64,000 nucleotides of DNA from Rhizobium anhuiense (GTDB lineage Bacteria; Pseudomonadota; Alphaproteobacteria; Rhizobiales; Rhizobiaceae): contig NZ_ML133529.1 in NCBI RefSeq assembly GCF_003985145.1, forward strand, positions 124,001-188,000, read 5' to 3'. This document shows positions 51,986 through 61,345 of this stretch, one piece after another (position 1 is the first letter of the stretch; each line of letters starts with the position of its first letter). The notes under the pieces are model-generated. The model did not search any database. It saw only the letters and a list, made by a program, of their open reading frames with translations, and was not told the DNA's origin. Made by a program: the position numbers and the translations under genes.

Positions 51986-53107
51986 GTGGCCGACATCACC
52001 GTTACAAATATTCAGCCGGATCGCGCTGCCGTCGCATCGCAGTGGCAGCTCATCTGGTGGGCTTTCCGCCGCCACCGGCTCGCCATGGTCGCGCTCGTCG
52101 TCACCGTGATGATGTATATCGTCGCCCTTGTTCCCGGTTTCTTCGCCATCAACGATCCGAACCTGCAAAATGCGCGGGCGACTTTTCACCCGCCGCAGAA
52201 ATTGCATCTGATCGATACTGCGAACGGTTTCTCCTTCGGCCCGCATTATTACCCGATGAAGCTGACTCGCGATCCGGAAACGCTGGCCGCTATCTTCAAG
52301 GAAGACACGACGAAGCGTGTCGACGTCCAGTTTTTCGGGCGCGGCTATGAATATTCCGTGTTCGGCCTGTTCGACACCAACATCCATCTGATCGCCTCGC
52401 CCGACAAGATGACGCCGCTGCTTCTCTTCGGTGCCGACAGGCTGGGGCGCGATGTCTTCAGCCGAACGGTACAGGGCTCGCAGATATCGTTGTCGATCGG
52501 CCTCGTTGGCGTATTCTTCTCGCTGATTCTCGGCATCGTGCTCGGCGGCATCTCGGGATACTACGGCGGCCGCATCGATTTCTTCCTGCAGCGGGTGATC
52601 GATTTCGTGCTGTCGCTGCCGACGATCCCGATCTGGCTGGCCATGGCCGCGGCCCTGCCGCAGGATTGGCCGGCGACGCTGCAATATATGATGATCACGA
52701 TCATCCTGTCGCTGACCGGCTGGGCGCAGCTTGCCCGCGTCGTTCGCGGCCGCTTCCTGTCCCTGCGCACCGAAGAATTCGTCGCCGCCGCCAGGCTCGA
52801 CGGCGTTCGCGAAAGACGCATCATCTTTCGCCACATGCTGCCGAGCTTCGCCAGCCACATCATTGCCTCGATCACGCTTGCGGTGCCGGCGATGATCCTT
52901 GCCGAAACCTCACTCTCCTTCCTGGGGCTTGGGCTGCAGCCGCCGACCATCTCCTGGGGCGTGCTGTTGCGCGAGGCCCAGAACATTCGCTCGATCGCCA
53001 CGGCACCGTGGCTCTTCATGCCGGGCTGCGCCGTCGTCGTTGCCGTGATGGCGCTCAACCTTCTCGGCGATGGCCTGCGCGATGCAGCCGATCCCTACAA
53101 CAAATGA
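51986..53107 (+). CDS. Dpp/Opp-type ABC transporter permease (DppC-like)
   Basis: 373 residues from a GTG start with AGGAG upstream. It is longer than usual because of an approximately 90-residue periplasmic insertion after the first helix ('FHPPQKLHLIDTANGFSFGPHYYPMK'), seen in the sugar-carrying subgroup. The core has 'LLFGADRLGRDVFSRTVQGSQISLSIGLVGVFFSLILGIVLGGISGYYGG' and 'EFVAAARLDGVRERRIIFRHMLPSFASHI'. Confidence 0.92.
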   Translation: MADITVTNIQPDRAAVASQWQLIWWAFRRHRLAMVALVVTVMMYIVALVPGFFAINDPNLQNARATFHPPQKLHLIDTANGFSFGPHYYPMKLTRDPETLAAIFKEDTTKRVDVQFFGRGYEYSVFGLFDTNIHLIASPDKMTPLLLFGADRLGRDVFSRTVQGSQISLSIGLVGVFFSLILGIVLGGISGYYGGRIDFFLQRVIDFVLSLPTIPIWLAMAAALPQDWPATLQYMMITIILSLTGWAQLARVVRGRFLSLRTEEFVAAARLDGVRERRIIFRHMLPSFASHIIASITLAVPAMILAETSLSFLGLGLQPPTISWGVLLREAQNIRSIATAPWLFMPGCAVVVAVMALNLLGDGLRDAADPYNK

Positions 53108-53114
53108 GGCCGGC

Positions 53115-54832
<1,718 letters not shown>

Positions 54833-54836
<4 letters not shown>

Positions 54837-56050
54837 AAATCACCGGGATCCGCACGTTTCTCATGCATGCCGGTCAGCCCGATCCCTCCAAATGGGCCTC
54901 GGACGAGCGCTCCGGAGATGGTGCGTCCAGACAACTCGCCGGCACCCGGAACTGGCTCTTTCTGAAGATCGATACCGACGAGGGCATCACCGGTATTGGT
55001 GAATGCTCCGGCTGGCCGCGCGTCATCGAGACGGCGATCCATGATCTTGCACCCCTCCTTATCGGCGAGGATCCGGCCCATATCGAACGGCTGTGGCAGA
55101 AGATGCATATCGCCATGATGGGTCACGGCATGCTCGGGACGGTCGGTGGCGGTGCGATGACCGGCATCGACATGGCGCTCTGGGACATCAAGGGCAAGGC
55201 GCTCGGCGTGCCAGTCTGGATGCTGCTCGGCGGCAAGGTGCGTGACCGGATCCCGATCTATTCGCATGCGAATACGCCCGAGCGCGCGCTTGCCATCAAG
55301 GAGCGCGGCATCAAGGCGATCAAATGCGGCGGGGTTGCCGATCCCGTTCGCAAGGTTGCAGCTCTCCGCGACGCCGTCGGCGACGACATGGACATCGCCA
55401 TCGATCTGCATGGGCCGCCATGGCTGACGCCAGCCGATGCCTGCCGGCTGGTGCGGGCGCTCGAACCTTACGAGCTGATGTGGGTCGAAGATCCGATCGC
55501 GCCCGACAATATCGACGGCTACCGGCGCATCCGCGACGCAGCCCATGTGCCGCTCGCGGCTGGCGAGCGCTCGGCGACTATCTTCGGCGAGCGCGAGCTC
55601 ATCGAGAAGGAACTGGTCGACGTGATCCAGCCGGATACCGGCCGGGCCGGCGGCATCACCCAGATGAAGAAGATCGCCGCCATGGCCGAGGCGCATCATA
55701 TCCAGATGGCGCCGCATTCGGGCTCGCTCGGGCCGGTGGCGGAATATGCCGCCTTGCATCTGCTTGCGGCGATCCCGAACGCCCTCATTCTCGAGCGCCT
55801 TGACGACGACTGGGACGGCCGCCGCCAGACGATCGTGCCGCACCCCGTTCAGGTCGACGGCCTGATTGCGGTTCCGGACGGGCCGGGGCTCGGCTGCGAT
55901 ATCGACGAAGCATTCGTCGCTCGTTTTCCGAGCGGCGGCAATGTCTCCGTTCCCGTGCCGGAAGCTGCCGGCTCCTATAATCCCGGAACCTACAAAGAGC
56001 ATCTCTACGTGCAGACGCGCGTCGCACGCCGCAGCTATTTCAATCGCTAG
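54833..56050 (+). CDS. enolase-superfamily sugar-acid dehydratase 1 (mandelate racemase/galactonate dehydratase type)
   Basis: 405 residues. Capping domain, then a barrel with metal ligands Asp in 'DIAIDLHGPPW', Glu in 'ELMWVEDPI' and Glu in 'PLAAGERSAT'; the general acid/base His is in 'IQMAPHSGSLGP', with His also after the first Asp (Asp-x-His). 'GIKAIKCGG' carries the barrel Lys. This set fits acid-sugar dehydratases of the DgoD/RspA group. It would dehydrate an aldonate or aldarate to a 2-keto-3-deoxy acid. Linked to the transporter by an ATGA overlap. Confidence 0.88.
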
Positions 56051-56062
56051 AAGGACAGAAAG

Positions 56063-57250
56063 ATGAAGATCGACCGCATGCGGGTTTTTATGACCCGCGA
56101 CAAGGACCGTCCCCGCGTGATCGTCGCGCTCGACACCGATGACGGGCTGACGGGCTGGGGTGAATGCTACAATCACGGCCCCGACAAGGCGCTGCCGCCG
56201 CTCCTGGATTATCTCTACGCATTTCTCTCCGGCCAGGACCCCACACGCGTCGATTATCTCGTCAATCTGTTGATCCAGCAAAGCCGGTTCCCGCCGGGTG
56301 CGCTTGGCCTTGCCGCGATCTCTGCGCTCGATCACTGCCTATGGGATCTTGCGGCCAAGGCAGCAAATGTCCCAGTCTACAAGCTGCTGGGCGGCGAGGT
56401 GCGCGACCGCATCAAGGTCTATGCCGGCGTCTACACCGCACCGGACGCGCCCGCCGCCCGCGACGAATTCGATCGTCTGAAGGAAGAATGGGGTTTCACC
56501 GCCTTCAAGCTCAGCCCCTGGCGTATCGACATGCACGCCCATCGCTGGGGCAATGTCGTGAAAGCCTCGGCGGATTATTTCCGCTCGCTGCGCGAGACGG
56601 TCAACGACGAATACGAGATCGCCTTCGATGCCCATGCCAAGATTTTCGAGCCGGTCGCCGCAAGGCAACTCGGCAACGCGCTGGCCCCCTACGATCCCTT
56701 GTTTTTCGAGGAACCGCTGCGCCCTGAGAATATCGAGGCGTGGGGCGATCTGAAACAGGGGCTCAACTGCGTGCTTGCCACCGGCGAGTCGCTCTACAAC
56801 AGAAACGAGTTCCTGCGGCTGCTGCAGGTCAAGGGCGCCGATCTCATCCAGCCCGATATCTGCGTCGTCGGCGGCATCAGCGAAATGCGCCGCATTGCTA
56901 CACTCGCCGAAGCCTATTTCGTCGGGGTGGCGCCGCACAACCCGATGGGGCCGCTTGCGACGGCGGTCAACGTTCATTTTTCGGCCGCGGCGCAGAATTT
57001 CCGCATCCTCGAATACCGGCTGCCGAAGGGGCAGGCCTATGTCTATGGCGGCCTCGATATCGAGAAACGGCAGGGGGAAACCCGCTATGTCGTCGATCCC
57101 TATCTGCCGAAGGACGGCTATCTGGAATTGCGTCCCGACCGGCCGGGCTGGGGCGTCGAAATGGACGAGAAGGCGATGGAAGAGGAAGGCTACATCCACT
57201 GGCAGCGGCGCGTGCCGAAGCGACCGGACGGCTCCTACGCCTTCGCCTGA
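56063..57250 (+). CDS. enolase-superfamily sugar-acid dehydratase 2
   Basis: 395 residues, related to but clearly different from the preceding protein. Metal ligands are Asp in 'EIAFDAHAKIFEP' (Asp-Ala-His), Glu in 'PLFFEEPLRPENIEAWG' and Glu in 'VLATGESLYN'; His in 'GVAPHNPMGP' is the likely acid. The barrel strand reads 'FTAFKLSPW' with a single Lys. 'PHNPMGPLATAVNVHFSAAAQNF' is characteristic of galactonate-dehydratase-type members. AAGGACAG precedes the ATG. Two dehydratases in tandem suggest the locus handles two epimeric sugar acids. Confidence 0.88.
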   Translation: MKIDRMRVFMTRDKDRPRVIVALDTDDGLTGWGECYNHGPDKALPPLLDYLYAFLSGQDPTRVDYLVNLLIQQSRFPPGALGLAAISALDHCLWDLAAKAANVPVYKLLGGEVRDRIKVYAGVYTAPDAPAARDEFDRLKEEWGFTAFKLSPWRIDMHAHRWGNVVKASADYFRSLRETVNDEYEIAFDAHAKIFEPVAARQLGNALAPYDPLFFEEPLRPENIEAWGDLKQGLNCVLATGESLYNRNEFLRLLQVKGADLIQPDICVVGGISEMRRIATLAEAYFVGVAPHNPMGPLATAVNVHFSAAAQNFRILEYRLPKGQAYVYGGLDIEKRQGETRYVVDPYLPKDGYLELRPDRPGWGVEMDEKAMEEEGYIHWQRRVPKRPDGSYAFA

Positions 57251-57265
57251 GGCATTGTGCGCTTT

Positions 57266-57306
57266 AAAAACCGGAGCTGGCCGCCCGGATGGACGTGGCC
57301 AGCTCC
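57266..57306 (-). terminator. intrinsic terminator for the nitroreductase / FMN reductase operon
   Basis: On the minus strand GGAGCTGGCC and GGCCAGCTCC (10 bp, perfect) enclose a 14-base loop and are followed by GG and TTTTT. It lies 40 bases past the FMN reductase stop. On the plus strand there is no T-run. Confidence 0.75.
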
Positions 57307-57345
57307 CGCAGTACAGGATACGCAATCGCTCATTCCAAGCGCCCG

Positions 57346-57918
57346 CTAGGCATCTCTAGGCAGCACTGAGCGAACCCTTGCGATGAAGACGTGGAAGTCC
57401 CGCATGAAAGTGCGAAGGAAATCGGCGGTGCTGTCTTTCGTGACCTCGCCGTCGTCGGTGATCAGCCCTGGTGTGAACTGGATGTAGGCTTCCGGGGCAT
57501 TCATCTGCGGAGAGTTGCAGAAACTGAGCACACTGCGCAAATTCTGCTGGGCGACGGCTGTGCCGATCGCGCCCGGCGACGTGCCGATCACTGCTGACGG
57601 CTTGCGTGTGAACGAGTTGGTGCCGTAGGGGCGGCTCGCCCAGTCGATTGCGTTTTTCAGCCCGCCGGGTATGGATCGATTGTATTCCGGCGTGACGAAC
57701 AGCACGGCGTCGACGGCCGCGATTGCCGCCTTGAATGCCTTGCCAGCCGGAGGGTAGTCGGCGTCATAGTCGTAGCTGTAGAGCGGCAGATCCTTGAAGG
57801 ATATCTCCGACATTTCGAGTTCCGGCGGGGCCAACCGCACCAACGCCGTGGCGAGTTTGCGGTTGATCGAGCCCTTGGCGAGGCTGCCGATGAGATAGCC
57901 TACTTTATGCGTGGTCAT
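57346..57918 (-). CDS. NADPH-dependent FMN reductase
   Basis: 190 residues of the flavodoxin-like NAD(P)H:FMN/quinone reductase family. 'IGSLAKGSINRKLATAL' binds FMN phosphate; 'LFVTPEYNRSIPGGLKNAIDWASRP' is the family signature; 'PSAVIGTSPGAIGTAVAQQNLRSVL' follows. GGGAGAACGCC sets the start at 57918. It lies 34 bases downstream of the nitroreductase and is probably co-transcribed, so the pair may provide and use reduced flavin in nitroaromatic or quinone detoxification. Confidence 0.9.
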   Translation of the reverse strand: MTTHKVGYLIGSLAKGSINRKLATALVRLAPPELEMSEISFKDLPLYSYDYDADYPPAGKAFKAAIAAVDAVLFVTPEYNRSIPGGLKNAIDWASRPYGTNSFTRKPSAVIGTSPGAIGTAVAQQNLRSVLSFCNSPQMNAPEAYIQFTPGLITDDGEVTKDSTADFLRTFMRDFHVFIARVRSVLPRDA

Positions 57919-57952
57919 GGCGTTCTCCCTCTTGTCCTTTGATCGCAAGTAA

Positions 57953-58618
57953 CTAATCGCCGAGGAACGTGACCGTCTCATCGAGCGGCGCGCGGCCTGT
58001 ACGGGCGTAACTTACCGTGGGGTCCTCGTACCCGATCGACATGCCGCAGAAGAGGATGAGCCCGTCCGGGGGTGACAGAACCTCCGCGACCGTCTCGCGA
58101 ACCTGCGACCACGCCATCTGCGGGCAACTGTGCAGACCTTCGGCGCGGAGCAGCAGCATGACGGTCTGCAGATACATGCCGACGTCGGCCCATTGGGGTA
58201 GGCCCAGGTCGCGATCGATGTAGCAGAACAGGGCGGCGGGCGCGCCGAAACAGTTCCAGTTGGCGATTGCTGCCCGCTGGCGCGCCTCCCAGTCCTCGCG
58301 TGCAATGCCGAGCGCGCTGTAGCGCTCCTTGCCGAAGGCGGATCGGCGCTCCCCGTAGGGGGACTTCAGTGCGGGCGGGTACATCTCGTACTGCCGTTTG
58401 TCCCAGGCGTCGCCATGGGCCACACGCTCGACGGCGGACGTCTTCAGCTCAGCCAGCGGCGCGCCGGTCATCACGTAGGTGTTCCACGGCTGGATGTTCG
58501 ATCCTGACGGCGACCAAGCCGCGGCGGACAGCACCCGCTCCAGAACCTCCCTGTCCACAGGCGCGTCTTTGAACCCGCGCACCGACCGTCGGCTTTTGAC
58601 TGCCTCATATACGTCCAT
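57953..58618 (-). CDS. nitroreductase-family protein
   Basis: 221 residues. 'AVKSRRSVRGFKDAPVDREVLERVLSAAAWSPSGSNIQPWNTYVMTG' is the N-terminal FMN-binding block; 'LGLPQWADVGMYLQTVMLLLRAEGLHSCPQMAW' and 'LILFCGMSIGYEDP' complete the fold. A near-perfect ribosome site (GGAGGTGATC) precedes the ATG at 58618. A 17-bp palindrome 79 bases upstream (58697) is the probable operator. Substrate unknown. Confidence 0.9.
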   Translation of the reverse strand: MDVYEAVKSRRSVRGFKDAPVDREVLERVLSAAAWSPSGSNIQPWNTYVMTGAPLAELKTSAVERVAHGDAWDKRQYEMYPPALKSPYGERRSAFGKERYSALGIAREDWEARQRAAIANWNCFGAPAALFCYIDRDLGLPQWADVGMYLQTVMLLLRAEGLHSCPQMAWSQVRETVAEVLSPPDGLILFCGMSIGYEDPTVSYARTGRAPLDETVTFLGD

Positions 58619-58696
58619 GATCACCTCCGTCTGACCCAAACCCAGCATCGATGAGCATGGTCGGGCTGCCGTTCCGTTCCTGATGCGGTTCATTAT

Positions 58697-58713
58697 CTCC
58701 ATTCGCAATGGAG
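58697..58713. promoter_or_regulatory. 17-bp palindrome CTCCATT-CGC-AATGGAG
   Basis: Perfect 7-bp arms with a 3-base centre, 79 bases upstream of the nitroreductase start. Good candidate operator for the ArsR-family regulator encoded next door or another regulator. Confidence 0.5.
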
Positions 58714-58740
58714 GCGTAATCACACCGTGGTCTAGGAGGG

Positions 58741-58758
58741 GTACATCAAACGTACATC
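58741..58758. repeat. direct repeat GTACATC, 11-bp period
   Basis: GTACATC occurs at 58741-58747 and 58752-58758, one helical turn apart, upstream of the nitroreductase promoter region. May be an activator site. Confidence 0.35.
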
Positions 58759-59012
58759 GGGGATCGATGCGTTCGAGGGGCATGTAGGCGAAGCATGACA
58801 GGACTCCCGCGCCACGGCATCCCGGCCTTGGAGTTGCGGCCCTTGAACGGCGGCTTGGCGCTTGCGCTCAAGCCGCAGTCGTCTTTTTCGAAACTGCGTT
58901 CTTCGCCGTGATGCCGCACCTCGCTGCGGCGGCGCCGATCCTGAGTTGCCGACAGGATCATCCTCAGCAGAATTGGGCACCAATCATGAGCCGCAAGAGC
59001 AACGCTTCGTCA

Positions 59013-59366
59013 TCAGGTGCCTACGGCTCGGACACGTTCTACCGGGGAGCGATGGTAGGATCCGAAAATGTCGGCGAGCGTATCGAGCATCGCCTTGGCC
59101 GCGCCGGATTGAAGTGAATAATAGATCGTCTGTGCAGCCCTTCGCGTCTGCACGAGTTCCTGTTCTCGAAGAATGGCCAAATGCTGGGACGTCGAAGATT
59201 GGCTCAACCCCACCTCGTCGGCCAGGACGCTCACCGACATTTCTCCCTCGGCCAGCAGATGCAGCATATGAAGCCGTTTGGCATTCCCCATGGCCGACAG
59301 GAAGTTTGCTTCGTTGTCGAAGGCGGTGGTTTCAGGGGAAGGCGCGGTTGACGAGTGATTGTTCAA
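59013..59366 (-). CDS. ArsR-family transcriptional regulator (NolR/HlyU-like)
   Basis: 117 residues from a TTG start with an excellent ribosome site (AAGGAGAT, 8-base spacing after AAGGAG). The frame is open further upstream to 59513 but without a ribosome site. Winged helix-turn-helix: 'FLSAMGNAKRLHMLHLLAEGEMSVSVLADEVGLSQSSTSQHLAILREQELVQTRRAAQTIYYSL'. There are no metal-binding Cys residues, so it is of the non-metal NolR/HlyU kind. It probably controls itself and the nitroreductase operon. Confidence 0.85.
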   Translation of the reverse strand: MNNHSSTAPSPETTAFDNEANFLSAMGNAKRLHMLHLLAEGEMSVSVLADEVGLSQSSTSQHLAILREQELVQTRRAAQTIYYSLQSGAAKAMLDTLADIFGSYHRSPVERVRAVGT

Positions 59367-59629
59367 AGCGAGATCTCCTTTAGGAACCAAAGCGGGGCAC
59401 CAGGTCATATCCCCGAGCTTTAATTTAGGAATAACGCATGGGTGCGCGGCCGAAACCCCATTGCCGGCGCAAGATGGTCTTTTTCGGCGCAGATCGGATA
59501 CGGCGCGCATCAAATGGACAGCGGCGGTATGTAATCTTCGAGGCCGGCATCCCGAGTTTTTGGAGGCGTGCTGCTAAAGCTGGAGCAATTCCAGCAAAAC
59601 TGTGCAGCAGTGCTGCGTCTGGAATTGCG
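59367..59629. other. intergenic region between response regulator and ArsR genes, 263 bases
   Basis: Holds the ArsR promoter with two copies of TTTAGGAA (59379-59386 and 59424-59431) and a rhizobial palindromic repeat at 59585-59628. No gene is seen. Confidence 0.5.
59585..59628. repeat. rhizobial palindromic intergenic repeat, copy 2
   Basis: GCAATTCCAG and CTGGAATTGC (10 bp, perfect) flank an inner GCAGCA-G-TGCTGC hairpin. The arms match a palindromic repeat I recall between rhizobial genes (GGAGCAATTCC...GGAATTGCG). It begins one base past the stop of the response regulator gene and may act as a transcript end or mRNA stabiliser. Confidence 0.6.
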
Positions 59630-60322
59630 CTAGCGCGCGCCTGCCTGGCGCATTTGTGCGGGCAGAGTTTCCCAGGCCCGGATCAATTCGCCGATGGAGG
59701 CAGCCTCCATCTTGTGCATGACATTGCTGCGATGCAGCTTGACCGTCACTTCGCTGATGCCGAGATCGAAGGCGATCTGCTTGTTGAGGCGGCCGCGTGC
59801 CACTTCATGCAGAACCTCGCGCTCGCGCTGAGTCAGGGTCTCCAGGCGCTTGATATTGCGCTCGGCGATCGCGGCTTCCGCTCGCCGCTCGGCATCCGTC
59901 GCAATGGCAGCCGTAATGGCGTCGAGCAGCGTCTGGTCCCGCACGGGTTTGGTGAGAAAATCGACAGCGCCGGCCTTCATCGCCTGAACGGTCATCGGGA
60001 TGTCGCCATGGCCGGTCACGAAGATGATCGGCTTGGCAATGCCGTTTTCGGCCAGATGACGCTGCAGGTGGAGGCCGCTTGCTCCAGGCATGCGCACATC
60101 GAGGATCAGGCAACCGGGGCTATCCAATATATCGGCGTCAAGCAATTCGCGGGTCGAGGCAAAACTGGTCGACCGGAAACCCGCCGACAGGATGAGCTCC
60201 GACAGCGCCTCACGAACGGACGCGTCGTCATCGACGATGATGACGAGTGGCTCTGTCTCTTCACATCTGCACTGCAACGATAACGGCGCCGATCTCCGCA
60301 GCAACGGCTGGTCAACTCGCAT
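59630..60322 (-). CDS. FixJ-family two-component response regulator B
   Basis: 230 residues. Receiver domain with acidic pocket 'VIIVDDDASV', phosphoacceptor Asp in 'CLILDVRMPGASGLHLQRHL' and Lys in 'VDFLTKPV'; LuxR/FixJ helix-turn-helix at the C-terminus ('LTQREREVLHEVARGRLNKQIAFDLGISEVTVKLHRSNVMHKM'). The start at 60322 follows GGAGGGTGAC and lies 1 base after the stop of the receiver-only gene. Likely phosphorylated by the kinase encoded at 61342. Confidence 0.93.
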   Translation of the reverse strand: MRVDQPLLRRSAPLSLQCRCEETEPLVIIVDDDASVREALSELILSAGFRSTSFASTRELLDADILDSPGCLILDVRMPGASGLHLQRHLAENGIAKPIIFVTGHGDIPMTVQAMKAGAVDFLTKPVRDQTLLDAITAAIATDAERRAEAAIAERNIKRLETLTQREREVLHEVARGRLNKQIAFDLGISEVTVKLHRSNVMHKMEAASIGELIRAWETLPAQMRQAGAR

Positions 60323-60323
60323 G

Positions 60324-60701
60324 TCACCCTCCATCTGTCGATTTATGCAAAGCGTTGGCTATGGCTGCCAGCAGCGCCTGGGCATCAAAGGGCTTTCGGA
60401 AAAATCCGCCCACGCCTTGAGCGCGGCCCTGATCTGCTATCTCGTGGCGGCCCGTGATCAGGAATACCGGCAGCTCCGGACGCGACTTTCGCACCAAATC
60501 GCGAAGTTCGAAGCCGTCGATGCCAGGCATTCCGATATCGGTGATGAGCAGGTCGAGGTCCGACAGCCCGTTGATGAGCAACGAGCCCGCCGACGAAAAG
60601 CTGCGGGCCACATAACCCGCGGATTCCAGAAGGTCGCCCATCGATTCAAGCAGCCTTGGATCGTCATCGACAATTGCCACGACGTGTCTTGTCTTGTTCA
60701 T
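60324..60701 (-). CDS. single-domain response regulator (receiver only)
   Basis: 125 residues, only a receiver domain: 'VAIVDDDPRLLESMGDLLESAGY', phosphoacceptor Asp in 'LDLLITDIGMPGIDGFELRDLV', Thr in 'FLITGRHE' and Lys in 'GFFRKPFD'. No output domain. It sits between two FixJ-type regulators and may act as a phosphate sink or shuttle, like CheY- or FixK-pathway single-domain proteins. GGAGG upstream sets the ATG at 60701. Confidence 0.92.
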   Translation of the reverse strand: MNKTRHVVAIVDDDPRLLESMGDLLESAGYVARSFSSAGSLLINGLSDLDLLITDIGMPGIDGFELRDLVRKSRPELPVFLITGRHEIADQGRAQGVGGFFRKPFDAQALLAAIANALHKSTDGG

Positions 60702-60703
60702 GT

Positions 60704-61345
60704 TCAATTCCCTCCCACTCGGCGCGAGTGGGTTATCGGTATTTCCAATCTCTCCGCGATCCGGACGAGATCGGCGAGCGACGCCGCCGCCATTTTCTGC
60801 ATCACATTTCTTCTATGGATCTGCAGCGTGACTTCGCTGATCCCCAATTCGGCTGCCGCCTGCTTGTTGAGAAGACCGCTGACGACGAGCGGCAGCACCT
60901 CGCGCTCTCGCGGCGTCAGGTCGAGGTAGTGTCGTTTGAGCATGTCGAGTTCGGCGCGTTCCGATCTCTTTGTCCGATCCTCGGCGATCGCCGCGTGGAC
61001 TGCCGCCATGAGGTCCGCATCGCTGAAGGGTTTGGTCAGGAAGTCCACCGCGCCATGCTTGATCGCACGCACGGAGGAGGGAATGTCGCCATGTCCTGTG
61101 ATGAAGACGATCGGCGGATGGTCCCTGTCAGCGATCTGTCTCTGCAGGTCGAGGCCGTTGATGTCAGGCAGTTCGATATCGAGAATAAGGCAGGCGGGCA
61201 GGTCAGGCTTGTCCGCTCTCACGTAATCGCAGGCCGATTCGAAGGCGATGGTGCGCATGCCGTGCGACTCCAGCAACTCGCCGAGCGCTTCCCGAATACG
61301 TCCATCGTCATCCACGATGAAGACAATATGGTCATCGGCTGTCAT
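60704..61345 (-). CDS. FixJ-family two-component response regulator A
   Basis: 213 residues. Receiver ('VFIVDDDGRIREALGELLESHG', Asp in 'CLILDIELPDINGLDLQRQI', Lys in 'VDFLTKPFS') and C-terminal LuxR-type DNA-binding domain ('LTPREREVLPLVVSGLLNKQAAAELGISEVTLQIHRRNVMQKMAAASLADLVRIAERL'). The start at 61345 overlaps the kinase stop (ATGA), so it is the most direct partner of that kinase. Similar in sequence and layout to regulator B, suggesting duplication. Confidence 0.94.
   Translation of the reverse strand: MTADDHIVFIVDDDGRIREALGELLESHGMRTIAFESACDYVRADKPDLPACLILDIELPDINGLDLQRQIADRDHPPIVFITGHGDIPSSVRAIKHGAVDFLTKPFSDADLMAAVHAAIAEDRTKRSERAELDMLKRHYLDLTPREREVLPLVVSGLLNKQAAAELGISEVTLQIHRRNVMQKMAAASLADLVRIAERLEIPITHSRRVGGN

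Larger units (their letters stand above)
58619..59012. other. region between nitroreductase and ArsR genes, 394 bases
   Basis: It contains the nitroreductase control region (palindrome 58697, direct repeats 58741) and then about 250 bases in which I recognise nothing. Short open frames on both strands (for example 58746-58961 minus) have no ribosome sites and no family resemblance. Confidence 0.5.

Noticed and set aside
51017-52858. 613-codon open frame on the minus strand opposite two permease genes
   Set aside because: It mirrors codon positions of the plus-strand permeases, has no ribosome site, and its translation is Asp/Arg/Gln-rich without family features.
58746-58961. 71-codon minus-strand frame in the nitroreductase-ArsR gap
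   Set aside because: No ribosome site, no homology recognised, biased Arg/Ser/His composition.
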